A DNA stretch of 64,000 nucleotides from Lucinisca nassula. Taxonomy: Eukaryota; Mollusca; Bivalvia; Lucinida; Lucinidae. The stretch's first letter is position 1; each line of letters opens with the position of its first letter. The translations under genes were made by a program, and so were the position numbers. Below are positions 1 to 10,849 of this stretch, in pieces. Below the pieces are notes generated by a model. The model made no database searches, was not told the DNA's origin, and saw only the letters and a program-made list of their open reading frames with translations. The stretch spans positions 163,399,406 to 163,463,405 of the forward strand of contig OY757011.1 of NCBI GenBank assembly GCA_963580285.1, given 5' to 3'.

Positions 1-226
1 CTAGTCGATGACAAGGTCATTCCCCAGACCGACCTGCCCGATGACCAAAGGAACTCTACTCCTGTCATGCCAGATAGTAGCATTTCAGAAGCTGGCCTGT
101 TAAAGCTTCTGAAAAATCTTAAACCCCAAAAGGCAACAGGTCCAGATAGGATCAAACCTGTCGTATTGCAGGAATTAAGGAAGGAATTGGTTCCTATTCT
201 TAAGGTTTTGATAGAACGCTCCTTGG
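1..226 (+). pseudogene. Reverse transcriptase, N-terminal fragment (exon-like piece before SINE insertion)
   Basis: Frame 1 is open from base 1. It contains the block KPQKATGPDRI (about 121-153), the KSPGPDGI-type motif found just N-terminal to the RT fingers in jockey/CR1-type LINEs. Reading continues through LIERSL and then runs into the inserted element at 227. The methionine codon at 67 is internal, not a start, because coding-like sequence continues upstream to the window edge. The same frame logic resumes after the insertion at about 530-545, where the target duplication restores ERSL. Confidence 0.8.
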
Positions 227-529
227 TTAAGCCCTCGCCCATAGGGGCTTGAAGAAATATATGGGCTGCATGATGCTTCCACGCAGAGCTGAATCCGGCC
301 CGCACACTAGTACTGGTAAACCGCTTAGAGGATCTAAGCCTGTCCAGGAACCGCGGTGCGAGGCGAACCGTCCATGCTAATAAACCCTATTGGTTTCATT
401 GGGCGACAGGGCTTGAGATGTCATTTCTTCTTAATGTCGGGTAAAAGTCCCACAAAATTGGAAGCAACGTCTCCAAAATGACCTTTACAGTGTTGACGGG
501 GACGTTAAACCTCAAATCAAACAAACAAA
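227..529 (+). mobile_element. 303-bp SINE-like element (family X), flanked by 13-bp target duplication
   Basis: The insert is bounded by perfect 13-bp copies of GAACGCTCCTTGG at 214-226 and 530-542. It begins with a small GC hairpin (gccctcgcccataggggc) and ends GACGTTAAACCTCAAATCAA followed by (ACAA)n. At least five more copies occur here in the minus orientation (14533-15339 interrupted, 16096-16392, 18895-19202, 43318-43606, 43946-44243). I see no clear tRNA-type A and B boxes, so it may be a SINE of another origin or a 5'-modified one. The length and A-rich tail indicate mobilisation by a LINE. Confidence 0.85.
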
Positions 530-1643
530 GAACGCTCCTTGGAATCTGGTGCTGTGTCAAATATATGGATCTCAGCCAATGTGTCACCCATATTCAAAAA
601 GGGTGAAAAGTCAGCTGCTACCAATTATCGGCCAATTTCTCTTACATATATCTTGTGTAGGGCGACTGAGCACATTATTGCTTCAAATATTGTGAAACAC
701 CTGGACTCAAACGGACTCATGTTTAACCTGCAGCATGGCTTTCGGGAGGGGCGCTCCTGTGAGACTCAGTTGGTCTCCCTTGTTGAGGACCTTGCACGGA
801 GGTCTAGTCAGGGCAAGCAGACTGATCTTGTCCTACTGGACTTCTCCAAGGCCTTTGACAAGGTGAATCATTCGAAGCTCCTCCTGAAACTGCATTCGTA
901 TGGAATTAGAGGTACCACGTTGCGCTGGATTCAAGCCTTCCTCAGTAACCGTTGGCAGAAGGTCGTCATAGAGGGTGAATCATTCGAAGCTCCTCCTGAA
1001 ACTGCATTCGTATGGAATTAGAGGTACCATGTTGCGCTGGATTCAAGCCTTCCTCAGTAACCGTTGGCAGAAGGTCGTCATAGAGGGCGGGGAGTCGGAT
1101 TCGGTCCCGGTAACCTCCGGAGTTCCTCAGGGCTCGTTTCTGGGCCCCATCCTGTTCCTGGCCTTCATTAATGACCTTCCACAGGACATAGTCTCACAGG
1201 TTCGCCTCTTCGCGGATGATACCGCTGTATACCTAACCCTCGAAGACATGAGTGACAGTGAGACATTACAAAGAGACCTCGACAGACTGCAGGCTTGGGA
1301 TAGTAATTGGGATATGGAGTTTAACCCCTCCAAGTGCCAGGTCATAAAGGTGACTTCAGCCAGGACCATATTTGACACCCGGTATACAATCCACGGACAG
1401 GTCCGAGAGGTTGTCAGTAGTGCCAGGTACTTGGGGGTGGATATCTCCAGTAGCCTCAGCTGGAACACGCATGTGGACCGGGTTGTATCAAACGCAAACA
1501 AGTCACTAGGATTTATAAGGCGAACTATTAAAACTAAGTCCCCTAAAATCAGAGAAATGGCACACCAGACCCTTGTTCGCCCCCAGCTGGAATATGCTTC
1601 AGCTGTGTGGGACCCCATACCAAGGAACAGTCCCGTAAAGTAG
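530..1643 (+). pseudogene. Reverse transcriptase core, frameshifted by a 112-bp tandem duplication
   Basis: The first frame (539-1021) reads VSPIFKKGEK, NYRPISL, GFREGRSCETQL and LLDFSKAFDKV, the last holding the first catalytic aspartate of RT. Segment 864-975 is then repeated as 976-1087 with one visible substitution (ccacg versus ccatg). Because 112 is not a multiple of three, the second frame (975-1643) carries on as SGVPQGSFLGP (residues 48-58 of that frame) and LFADDTAVY, whose FADD box (residues 79-82) is the catalytic pair, then the C-terminal LVRPQLEYASAVWDP block. All catalytic residues are present but no single frame holds them. Confidence 0.9.
864..1087 (+). repeat. 112-bp tandem duplication inside the RT reading frame
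   Basis: Two head-to-tail copies, 864-975 and 976-1087, both beginning tgaatcattcgaagctcctc after the first base and both ending gtcatagagg. The offset is exactly 112, and I saw a single difference between the copies. Such near identity suggests the duplication is young relative to the element. Confidence 0.9.
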
Positions 1644-2107
1644 AAATGTTCCAGAGAAGAGCAGCCCGCTGGACCATGAATGATTGGAACAGGACAACCA
1701 GTGTCTCTTCATTGCTGCATCAGTTGGACTGGCAAACCTTAGAACAGAGACGATCAGTGGCTCGTCTCTGTCTGTTCTATAAAATTGTTTATGGCTTCGT
1801 TGCCGTGTCCCTCCCCAATTATATACAGCCCTTTGGTAGGCCTTCCAGATGGAACTCGATGAATTATAGACAACTCCACACTGGCAATGATTACTATAAA
1901 TACTCCTTCTTTCCCCTGGCAATTTTCCAGTGGAATGTTCTTCCAGAATATGCGGTAGTGTCTCCTGGTCCTGAATCATTCAAGACCGCAATAGGAGAGC
2001 TCCAGCATCTCAAACCCCAACAGAAATTTGCACGTTTTTTAGCCAGATTTTATGTTCTTACCCGCACATTTCCCCCCATTTTTTACAAACTGATCAATCA
2101 TAGGTAG
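1607..2107 (+). pseudogene. Reverse transcriptase, C-terminal domain of the first LINE
   Basis: A second frame change near 1615-1620 (in a run of C residues) returns reading to the frame used before the duplication. The stretch contains VEMFQRRAARW, LLHQLDWQTLEQRR and ARLCLFYKIVYG, followed by YYKYSFFPLAIFQWNVLPE and a terminal FKTAIGEL block. These are the conserved C-terminal blocks of jockey/CR1-like RT proteins (thumb and beyond). The stop follows NHR at 2105-2107, about 165 bp before the likely 3' end. Confidence 0.85.
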
Positions 2108-2581
2108 TTGTTTTAATTCTCCCCTCATTTCGATCTAGTTCTTAACCTGTTACCTTGTAACAGCCTCACTGTCACTCTTTTTATCTTTATTCTTTTTCAT
2201 AGCCCGACGCGCAGTCATCCTGCCAAAATGCCCGCGAGGGCATCGGCAGTATCTGAAGATAGAAAGATAGGATTATCTGGGTGGTAACCAGTACTTTTTT
2301 TTGTCGAAATATAAAGATTGGGTACAACATAAATGTTATAAAACAGACTGCATGCATGGTGGTTAACCCAATCACGGTTGGCAACTTTGCTTCCCTCTTT
2401 GATTGTACACCGAGAGGTGTGAAAACCTGCACTATGTCGCATGACTGTGTTATCGTACTGGTCTGTTGAATAGTTTGCATTACGAAAACATGCTTATTCA
2501 AATACTGGAAAATTCTGCCACCAAATGAAAAAAATAAAATTGTTCTGATTAAAGATTCTTATATTTTTCATATTCTGCTCA

Positions 2582-2626
2582 GGTGCTCGTTAGAAACGCC
2601 TCAGCGAAGCGGTTCTAACGATCACC
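2582..2626. repeat. Imperfect hairpin, 17-bp stem
   Basis: ggtgctcgttagaa at 2582-2595 is nearly complementary to ttctaacgatcacc at 2613-2626, with a small loop. It sits just upstream of a tandem-core element and could be the remnant end of another element. The rest of 2272-2655 shows nothing I can classify. Confidence 0.6.
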
Positions 2627-2659
2627 AACGGTCTGTGTATTTTAGGGAGGAAATATGAA

Positions 2660-3090
2660 TAAGAGGGCCATGATGGCCCTGGATCGCTCACCTGATCCAT
2701 AGAGTAACAAGTGGGCCCGGGGAGGGCCATTATTGACCTCAGGGCTATTATGTGCAGTATGTTGAGGGAGGTCTAAAAAGGTGAAGCTAGACACCAAATA
2801 TCAAAGACCTGGGCCTTGCGGTTTCAGAGAAGAAGTTTTTTTTTTAAAAAGATTTCCCTAAATAAGTCTATGTAAAACCAAAGGGTCTCAGGGCGGGGAC
2901 ATTTTTGGCCCCAGGGCTATAATTTGAACACTCTTGATAGAGGTCCACTAGATGAAATTTCACACCAAATATCAAAGACCCAGGCCTTGTGGTTTCACAG
3001 TAGAAGATTTTCAAAAATGTTCCCTATATAAGTCTATGTAAAACAATGACCAAAGCTCACCATGACCTTCGATCAGGTGAGTTAAATGAG
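2660..3090 (+). mobile_element. Tandem-core element A1 (GCTCACC end family)
   Basis: The 5' end has the stem-loop GGGCCATGATGGCCC followed by GGATCGCTCACCTGA. The core is two or so units of the 165-bp type T1 (marked by atatcaaagacctgggcctt, then gtttcagagaagaag, then ataatttgaac). The 3' hairpin pairs AGCTCACC (3054-3061) with GGTGAGTT (3076-3083) around atgaccttcgatca. The short motif GCTCACC thus occurs at both ends. No coding capacity is seen; the architecture matches non-autonomous Helentron-like or pearl-like elements of molluscs (inference). Confidence 0.7.
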
Positions 3091-3610
3091 TAGTAGGCCT
3101 AAAATCATATGGCAGAAACAAGATTGCTTGAAAATATTTGATGATGATCGGACCAAAACTATGGCCTCTTGTGCGTTCACAATGTTTTTCTATGATTTGA
3201 CCTACTGACCTACATTTTGATCCGACATGACCAATATTCGAATTTTTATCCGACATGACCAATATTCGAACTTGACTGAAATATTGTCAAGATGATCATT
3301 CTGAGAAAGTTTGATGATGATCGGACACAAACTGTGGCATCAAGTGTGTTCACCAGGTTTTTCTATGATTTGACCTACTAACCTACTTTTTTACCCGACA
3401 TGACCCATACTCGAACTTGATCGAGATATTGTCAAGATGATCATTCTGAGCAAGTTTGATGATGATTGGTCCAAAACTGTGACCCCTAGCGTGTTCACAA
3501 GAAAAGTTTACGCACGGACGACAGACGACGGACGACGCTCGACGGACGACGACGCCGGACAGCTCACAATCACAAAAGCTCACCATGACCTTCGATCAGG
3601 TGAGCTAAAA
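3091..3610 (+). mobile_element. Tandem-core element A2 fragment with GACGACGG tract and 3' hairpin
   Basis: Contains about two units of a core marked by tttgatgatgatcggacc and tctatgatttgacctactgacc (3131-3480), then a purine-rich gacggacgacgac tract (3515-3560) and a 3' hairpin AGCTCACC (3577-3584)...GGTGAGCT (3599-3606) followed by AAAA. The hairpin and about 50 bp after it repeat those at 3052-3136, an offset of roughly 525 bp. Confidence 0.6.
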
Positions 3611-4620
3611 TGAGTAGTAGGCCTAAAATCATATGGCAGAAACAAGATTGCTTAAAAATATTTCTATGTATGGTTTGCCAAAATATCTACTAATGCTTGG
3701 CAGTAAATTTATGCAGATTTTTAATTTCCCTCCAATTAGAAATCTATAGAAACTCTAAGATGCCATAGCAACCAAACTAAAGAGCGGAATTTCATTAAAA
3801 AAAAAAAACACCCCACAAAACCCTTCAGGCAAATACGGTGAATATTTCCATATAGTCTCAGCCTCATAGAGCATGATGTTTGTGAAGACGATTTTTCAAT
3901 GTGTTTTTATTCTATATTTTGGACGCATTTTGGTTTCCATGGCACCAATAAAAGTGACCAGTGGGCCAAACATTCTACAGCAAATAGATGATTGCTTAAA
4001 ACATTTCTAGGAAAGTTTTGTCAAAATATCTGGAAAGGCGTAGCAGTAAATTCCATTTTTCAATTTTCCCCATTATAAGTCAATGGAAACTCTTAAGTAT
4101 TTTTTTTTCTATTTTTTTTTCATTTTGGTTACCATGGCAACCAGTAAAAATGAGCAATAGGCCTAAAATCATTTGGCAGATTGTAGATTGCTCAAGGAAC
4201 ATTTCTGTGAAAGTTGTGTCAAAATATCTGCAAAGGTTTGGCAGTTTTCCCCATTATATGTCTATGAAAAATCTAAGTTGCCATAGCAATCAAACTAAAG
4301 AGCCGAATTTCGTAAAAAACACGAAACCTGTAAAGGCAAATATTGTGAATATTTCTATAAACTCTCAGCCTCATAGAGCATATGGTTTCTGAGATGATTT
4401 TTTTTAAGTATTTTTTTTTTCATTTTGGTTTCCATGGTAACCAGTAAAAATGAGCAACAGGGCTAAAATCATATGGCAGGTGGTAGACTGCTTAAGAAAC
4501 ATTTCTATGAAAGTTGTGCCAAAAATATCTGCAAAGGTTTGGCAGTTATTCCATTTTCAATTTTCCCCACTATAAGTCCATGGAAAATCTAAGTTGCCAT
4601 AGCAGAGAGCCGAATTTCAT
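3608..4620 (+). repeat. Tandem core type T3, about three units
   Basis: Recurrent landmarks are ggtttccatggcaacc-type blocks near 3930, 4126 and 4427, taggcctaaaatcat, and aagttgccatagca. Unit length varies from about 200 to 300 bp. The same core recurs at 63245-63840 inside element K, so this stretch is a piece of a similar element. Predicted frames here are not coding-like. Confidence 0.65.
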
Positions 4621-4621
4621 A

Positions 4622-5353
4622 AACAAGAGAACCAAAATGGCCCTGGATCGCTCAACTGATCCTTATTGTACAGATAAAGTGGTAGGTAATCCATTTATAA
4701 GTTAGAGTGGATGGTTTGAGCCATTTTGGTTGAGAGTGACACAAGGAACATTTCTGTGAAATTATTTCAAAATCAGTTTACCTATTTAGTAGTAAAAGTC
4801 ATTTTAAAGCTTGTTTATTGTTTCGTTTTTGTGACTATTATGTTCAGTGGAGCGAAACTATTTTGAGCAATTTTCTCAGATGGTCACCCATGGAACATTC
4901 CTTCAGAATTGTTTCCTTTCTTAGGATGAATTCTTTCAAAAGTTACCTTCTACAGAGCTGACTTGTATGTTACTATCTGGGCACCTTCTGAACATTGAGG
5001 GTCAGGTCCTAGTGCATGGAGATGAATTTGCTCAGTCTAACTTAAAGTGCCTTGTTTTGTCAAGGAGGGGGTGCATAAGATGCTAGACATACGAGTCACT
5101 GGTTCCCTTTGACAAAACAGAGCTGACTTGTATGTCACCATTTAGAGTCAGCTCCTAGTGCAACAGAAGGAGATGAAGCGGCTCAGTCCTACTAACAATG
5201 TCACATGGTGACAAAGGGTGGGGTGGTTATGTGTCAGCGGTTCCGTTTGAACAAAACAGAGCTAACTTGTTTGTCACTGCCTAGGCACCTTGTTGATATT
5301 GAGGGTCAGGTTCTAGTGCACCAGACAGAGATGAACCGGCTCAGCCTTAACCC
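4622..5353 (+). mobile_element. Degenerate 5' end plus two kinds of tandem core
   Basis: 4623-4662 reads ACAAGAGAACCAAAATGGCC then ctggatcgctcaactgatcc, a decayed version of the GCTCACC-family 5' end inserted in the T3 core. It is followed by a T4-type unit (4700-4950; fragments such as ggaacatttctgtgaaatta) and then three units of about 140-163 bp starting acagagctgacttgtatg at 4953, 5116 and 5258. No 3' hairpin was found for it. Confidence 0.5.
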
Positions 5354-6150
5354 TATATAAAAACAGTGGGCTCCGGACAAGTCCATTTTTGACACCATGG
5401 GGCTATAATTTGGACAATCTTGGTGGAGGGCAACTAGAGGAAGCTTCATTGCAAATATCAAAGACTGGGGCCTTCTGGTTTCAGATGAGACGGTATTTAA
5501 AGATTTTCCCTATGTAAGCCTATGTAAAACCGGTGGGCCCTAGGGTGGGGCCATTTTTTACCCCCATGGCTCTGATTTGAATAATCTTGGTAGAGGTCAC
5601 CCACGTGAAGCTTCAAGCAAAATATCAGAGACCTGGGCCTTGTGGTTTCAGAGAAGAGGATTTTTAAAGTTTTCCATATATGTCTATGTAAAATCGATGG
5701 GGCCTCAGGCGGGGCCACCTTAGGCCCCAGGTCTATAATTTGAACAACATAGTAGAGGTCCACCAGACGAAGCAACATACCAAATATCAAAGACCTGGGC
5801 CTTTGAGTTTCAGACAAGAAGATTTTTTAAAGGTTTTCCATATATAAGTCGAAGTAAGACCAGTGGGCCCCGGGCGGGACCATTTTTTACCCAAGCGCTA
5901 TAATTGAACAATCTTGGTAGAGGTCTGCCAGATGAATTTTCACAACAAATATCAAAGACCTGGGTCTTGCGGTTTCAGAGAAGAAGATTTTCGCTAAATA
6001 AGTCAATGTAAAACCAAAGGGCCGCGGGGCGGGGGCATTTTTGGTCCCAGGGCTATAATTTGAACAATCTTGATAGAGGTCCATAATAACAATGGTTCAT
6101 ACAAACATCTGAGCCTACTGGTTTCAGACAAGAAGATTTTTGAAGGGTGA
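5354..6150 (+). repeat. Tandem core type T1, about five units of 165 bp
   Basis: The gtgggccc/ctccgg landmark recurs near 5366, 5532, 5696, 5861 and 6013, giving a period of roughly 150-165 bp, each unit holding atatcaaagacctgggcctt-like and tttcagagaagaaga-like blocks. This is the most widespread core in the window (elements A1, C, I and J). Confidence 0.75.
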
Positions 6151-6425
6151 TAACAAAGTTTTTCTACAAATAGGCACAGTGACCTTGTCCTTGAGACCAC
6201 AACCTTGAAAGTCGAACTCACTCGCTCGAGATATTGTCAAAAAGAACTTTTGTGTGAAGATACATTGAAATCGGTCAAGAAATCGGTCAAGAGCGATGAC
6301 AAAGTTTTTTTTTTCTAAAAATAGCCACAGTGACCTTTACCTTGAGGTCACGAGCTTGAAAGATGAGCTCGCTAGAGATATTGTCATAACAAGGATAGAC
6401 ATCAAGGGAGCTATCACGAAATCGC
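6150..6425 (+). repeat. Tandem core type T5 (two units), also found in element H
   Basis: Two units marked by gatgacaaagtttttt, agccacagtgacctt and ctcgagatattgtca. The same 133-bp unit makes an eight-fold array at 58010-59100. Here it is joined directly to a T1 array, an example of core swapping. Confidence 0.6.
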
Positions 6426-6639
6426 GTAAACGTAATTTTGCTCCCACGACACATCCGGGAACTCTAGCCATAGTTCCTAGGGCCTGGACATGGTAAACAA
6501 AGGTAGGTACTCTTGTGCGTTTTGATTTATTGTAGAAGAATGAGAGAATAATATAAAGTTTCGGCGATGCTAAGCAATGATTTACCTTTCTAAGCAGGCG
6601 GATAAAAATGTGAAAAAATCATTGCTGAAAGTAGGCGAC

Positions 6640-6885
6640 AGTAATAAAATCGAACACAGGGTAATCTGTTAACACACGAATGAATGATGAAACTGTTTTG
6701 TAAGTTTTCGCTCAGAACGAGATATTTTGGCGCAAATTCTGTGTATGTGTCGGCCCTAATTCAACTTTTAGATGTAAAATATTTTATCAGTTCATGTACT
6801 GTGAAGGAGTGATGCCAAAATTTTCAGGCGGAGTAGCTCCCACATCATCGCGCCAGATCCAAAATCACGCTCTAGTTCCCACGAG
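6640..6885 (+). repeat. Dispersed repeat, inverted copy at 15611-15830
   Basis: The stretch with agttttcgctcagaacgaga, gttcatgtactgtgaagg and aggcggagtagctcccacatcatcgc is found again in reverse complement at 15611-15830, diverged but collinear. No terminal structure or coding sequence was recognised. The downstream copy lies immediately next to the Tc1-like transposase relic, so this may be flanking DNA of that transposon family. Confidence 0.6.
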
Positions 6886-6899
6886 CCTATAGTTTCATC

Positions 6900-7960
6900 A
6901 CCCGAAGAGAAGTTTTTAGATTAGATTATATGCGATGCAACCGCTAACATCATATAGCATAACATCCTTTATTACACTCACATCACATAAAGGCAATACA
7001 TGAGGGTATAACACAAAATATCTCAATGGCGATAGCATATATAATTTCAAGCGCAAGTAAAGTATATTGAAATGAAAGAAAACAGCGGTGTGAAGGTAAA
7101 GGAGAAGGTAATATATCTTAAACACAAAGTCGTAGATCAGATTTAATGGGGTGGGGGAAAGAGAATGATATATTAAACCATTATATACTTATTTATTCAT
7201 TCATTAATCCATCCATAATTGCTGGATAAATGAATAAATAAATAAGCAAATGTATATCTCACTACTTTTTTGAAAGCTATGCTTATATACTGACATTCGT
7301 TTCCCAATAGATTCTATATTAATCGATAAAATTAAAAATTGAGTCACTCAAGTGAAGATGCGACTGCCTTGTGTATATGATAAGAACTGATTAGAGACGG
7401 ACAAAAACTATAATAGACCATATACTGTCTGTCAAAGGTTTGAGCCTAACAGGAGTTTTCGGCTTCTTAGAGTTACGTCAAAATATTAATTTATTTTATG
7501 GGGCCGTTGGCACCCACAGATTAGTAATTTAAACATAAAAAATATTTCTCTCGCAAGTTTACTCCCGTGATTCGACCCCACATTCATAAAGACTGCCGAC
7601 TTCGCGCATGCAAAGCATGCGGATTTCCTCATGAATGGATAGTTCAGTAAGCAAGCTGTTTTGATTCGAAATATGGATTAATTCTTGTTTAACAAAAAGC
7701 CACGTCTCTGAAGTCGATTGTAGCCATACTAAACAGGTAATAGAAATAATGATAATAGTTATCATGCTTGATAGTTATCAAGCTAGACGTCGCAACTGCG
7801 AACAATGGAAGACACGGATCCGCGTGTAGTTCACAATACCCACCGATACGTGTCCACCAAGGCCCGTACATGCCTCCAGCAACTGCCACGGCTGACTCGA
7901 GTCCCTGCAAACACAGCCCGCAAGTTCTGTACATATACCGCGATTGAACCATGACAGTTT
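6900..7960. other. AT-rich stretch with no recognised feature
   Basis: I see no homology to known repeats of this window, no convincing reading frame and no RNA gene. Small frames in 7559-8005 are short and composition-driven. Confidence 0.5.
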
Positions 7961-7961
7961 A

Positions 7962-8176
7962 TGCTTTTGTTTGTTTGTATTGAAGTTTAACGGCCCAGTC
8001 AACACTATTTAGTTCATGTTTGTGCCGGTCAGTTAACCTGTGGGCAGGCTAATACGTAAGCGGCTAACCAGTACAGTGCACATTCTTTCGCCAAAAACTG
8101 ACAACTGTTTCCGTAATGAAAAAAAAAAACTCGTCTGTTCATGATCAATCTGGATCCACGAAAGAATGTTCCCGAG
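7962..8176 (-). mobile_element. tRNA-SINE family S2, copy lacking its tRNA head
   Basis: Read on the minus strand it ends acggcc...aaacttcaatacaaacaa and matches the body of the full S2 copy at 18090-18402 (shared landmarks: acggcccagtcaacactatt, acgtaagcgg, accagtacagtgcacattct, cacgaaagaatgtt). It stops at about 8176, before the tRNA-like head, so it is a 5'-truncated copy. Confidence 0.8.
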
Positions 8177-8280
8177 AGACAATTAATACACTGCCGCCAA
8201 TGGTTGGTTATAAAGACGCTGTCGTGTTTTTTTTTTTTTTTCTTTAACTCAGTCGATATCTATGCAAAGACGGCGCATTG

Positions 8281-8300
8281 TAATAATAATAATAATAATG
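8281..8300. repeat. (TAA)n microsatellite
   Basis: Six to seven TAA triplets. Confidence 0.9.
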
Positions 8301-8339
8301 TAAATAACATGTATAACGCAAGCAAGTCAGCATATTGAA

Positions 8340-9280
8340 CACACCCGCAAATCCAATTTCGGTTAAGGTAAAATGGGGATCAGGTTGGCATACATTATTT
8401 CTTTCATGTTGTACTCAACATCACATATCATCAGTACCCGTCAGGACCGCCTCCTTTGGGGTGGTCCGAAACAGCACCCACAATACATGTATGGAGCAGA
8501 TTTCTAACATGCCGTTTAGGCCTTAAAAGAATGTATGCTTCAAAGGAGTGTGTTCAGTAGATCTAAACCGTTGACTCTCAAACATTTCTGAATTTATTCA
8601 TCAGAATTTTTGTGAATATACTTAATTTCAAAAGATCATTTTTGGCTTGCAGCGACGGCTGCAAGCCAGTTAGATTGGAAAAGTGGTTCCGGTTTTAGAC
8701 TTCTCTTTCTACGTTATTTTGGATCCTCAGTTTTTTTTTTAAAACAAAAATCAGAGATACAGTCAGCTTTTTCCGGTGTTCTGGTTCCCTCACCCTATAG
8801 CTCAATAGCTTTTGCATATTTTAATAGAATACAGGGTACCAGTTTAGTGAGAGATGGTCTAGTGACAGCGCTGTAGTTTCTGTGCGAAAGTACACCGAAG
8901 CGAATTTATCCACTAGGCCAAGGTCTACTCAGCACTACCGTCAATACAGTTTACCTGACCGCATTCATAAATCATCTGTGTAGCAGTCCGAACAGATGAA
9001 TGCATTCTAAATATGGATAAATTGTGGACACACAGAGTTCGGAAATATTTGAACTATGGAAACCTTCAATAACATGTGCAAGACATATTGGACATAAAGG
9101 TGAATATTATACTTTCCACATTTTCAATTACCTGCACGAATGAAATTGAATAATTTCATGTTTCATGTGAGGAATTAGAATAATAGCATTTACTGAAAAT
9201 TATGATTTACCTGCCTGAAACCTCCATTGAATCATAATGTATATGTAAAAACTTATTAGGACCCCGCATTGAAAGTTTGG
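8340..9280. other. No recognised feature
   Basis: Nothing beyond short homopolymer runs was seen on either strand. Confidence 0.4.
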
Positions 9281-9284
9281 GTGC

Positions 9285-9585
9285 TCTATAGTAATCACTC
9301 CGTCTGTCTGTCCGTCCACAATTTTTTTTTATCCTCCATAACTTTCTTATTCCTGGATGGATTTAAATATATACTTGGCAGAACTGTTAACCATAATGTG
9401 ATGGAGTGTTGCGCGCAAGACTCAGGTCCGTACCTCAAAGGTCAAGGTCAGCAAGCCAAAAAAGGGTCTTTGTCGTGTCCAATCAATAACTTTGTTATTC
9501 CTGGATGGATTTAAATATTACTTAGCAGAAATATTAACCATAATGTGACAGTGTGTCACGCGCAATGTTAATCAATATGAGAGGA
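9285..9585 (+). repeat. Two diverged units of a 165-bp core related to element G
   Basis: Landmarks ttattcctggatggattt (9349 and 9497) and gttaaccataatgtga (9388 and 9536) recur about 150 bp apart, preceded by gtctgtctgtccgtcc (9302). The arrangement is the reverse complement of the core of element G at 51780-52440 (catccagaaataag, gatggttaacattt). A further single unit lies at 13690-13880. Confidence 0.6.
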
Positions 9586-9599
9586 TGTGTTGTGCGCAA

Positions 9600-10084
9600 C
9601 ACCCAGGTTGGTTTCTAAAACCGAGTTATCATGTTCAAAATGATTCTTTGAGCTATGTTCTTTCATTTCCTTGTTCTTTATAGTTTTTTAACATCAACAT
9701 TTTCCTACTCATCTGATAGCGCTGCCGGGGCGCTAGTCAGTTTCGCTGACAGCTCTAGTTATATTGAAGGTACTGCCACCAATTAATGAACAAAATTTAC
9801 GGCGTACTGACAGTCAATTGGTCCAGTTTTTATCAAGATTAAGATTCACCTTAAATAGCTTTCAACTGTTTATTTCTTTTTAGATTTTCAGATAAAAACT
9901 TAACATTGGTAACATTGTTTACTTTGGTTGTCTCTTGTTTATAATATTTTTTATACTTTGCTAATAAAAGATGTTAACATTTAATGTCTCTTCCTCCTTC
10001 GTCTTATACTCCCTTGTATGTTAATTTGTGTCGTCACCTAACAATTTCATGTTTAGTGGCCACATGACATGAATGTATACTCAT
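9600..10084. other. No recognised feature
   Basis: AT-rich, no frame or repeat recognised. Confidence 0.4.
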
Positions 10085-10092
10085 TATGTATG

Positions 10093-10323
10093 GAAGACCG
10101 CCTCCGTGGTCCAGTGATTAAGGTCGCTGACTTGTAATCACTGGAGGGTCATGGGTTCGAGCCCCGCTATCGGCCATGATCGTTTATGTTAGAACATTTG
10201 GTAGTTTGTGTCTGAGGATCGGAGACAGTACTGGTACTGTCCGGGAACGATGGTTAGGAAACTACCCGCCTGTATATGACTGAAAGATTGTTGGACGGGT
10301 GTAAAACCTAGCAAAACAAACAG
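10093..10323 (+). mobile_element. tRNA-derived SINE family S1, full length with 8-bp target duplication
   Basis: TATGTATG flanks it at 10085-10092 and 10324-10331. The head has a box-A-like gtggtccagtgattaagg and a B box GGTTCGAGCCC, with a possible anticodon loop CTTGTAA (TGT, threonine-like). The body runs to gtgtaaaacctagcaaaacaaa, a variant of the shared SINE tail. It is not a functional tRNA gene because the acceptor arms do not pair cleanly and the body continues past the head. Confidence 0.85.
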
Positions 10324-10848
10324 TATGTATGATGTGTTCTACCACATTATTGTCTCTCATAAATCTGTTAGGGACATTTATTTTGTTTTGTTTGTCCATT
10401 TCTACTTGCCAAATCGCATATCGTCCGTGCTCCATAAGTCCATTATTCCTCCTGTCTGTCTGTTAACAATGTCTTCTTCCAACTACTATTCAGATACTAC
10501 TGAGCAAATTTCAATAAAAAAGGTCATCACAATGATCCCTTACTATCATAGTTGGTCAAAAGTGAGAATGTGATCATTGGGTCACATGTCAATGCCTCAG
10601 TTACCTTAACATTGAAATATTTCTTCCAATAAATGTCAGGGTAGTGCCACATAGAAAATTGACACCTCATGGGTTTGTCCATTCCAATTATATTGCCTTT
10701 GAGTACACTGCATCAAAAGTCTATGTCCCATCAACAAGAACAGTGCAATTTGCTTCCTCACCAGTACTTTCATCTACATCAACTCGTACATCCATGTGGT
10801 GGCAATATGGCTACATTTACACCAGGAACAGTACATTTAAAACCAGGC
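10324..10848. other. No recognised feature
   Basis: Frames of up to 95 codons at 10644-10931 lack family motifs and overlap the LINE relic on the other strand at their 3' end. Confidence 0.4.
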
Positions 10849-10849
10849 A

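Larger units (their letters stand above)
1..2271 (+). mobile_element. Non-LTR retrotransposon (jockey/CR1-like LINE), 5' end outside the window, broken
   Basis: The element runs in from the left edge and ends near 2271 after a GATA-like tail (agatagaaagatag), the kind of short-repeat 3' end that CR1-type LINEs often have. It carries most of a reverse transcriptase read on the + strand in three stretches, described separately. Three lesions are visible: a 303-bp SINE-like insertion (227-529), a 112-bp internal tandem duplication, and a one-base frame change near 1615-1620. It is therefore a dead copy. The assignment to the jockey/CR1 group rests on RT motif style; the exact clade is not certain. 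Confidence 0.85.

Noticed and set aside
2187..2501. 104-codon minus-strand frame
   Set aside because: No family motif, overlaps the 3' end of the first LINE, and composition is ordinary.
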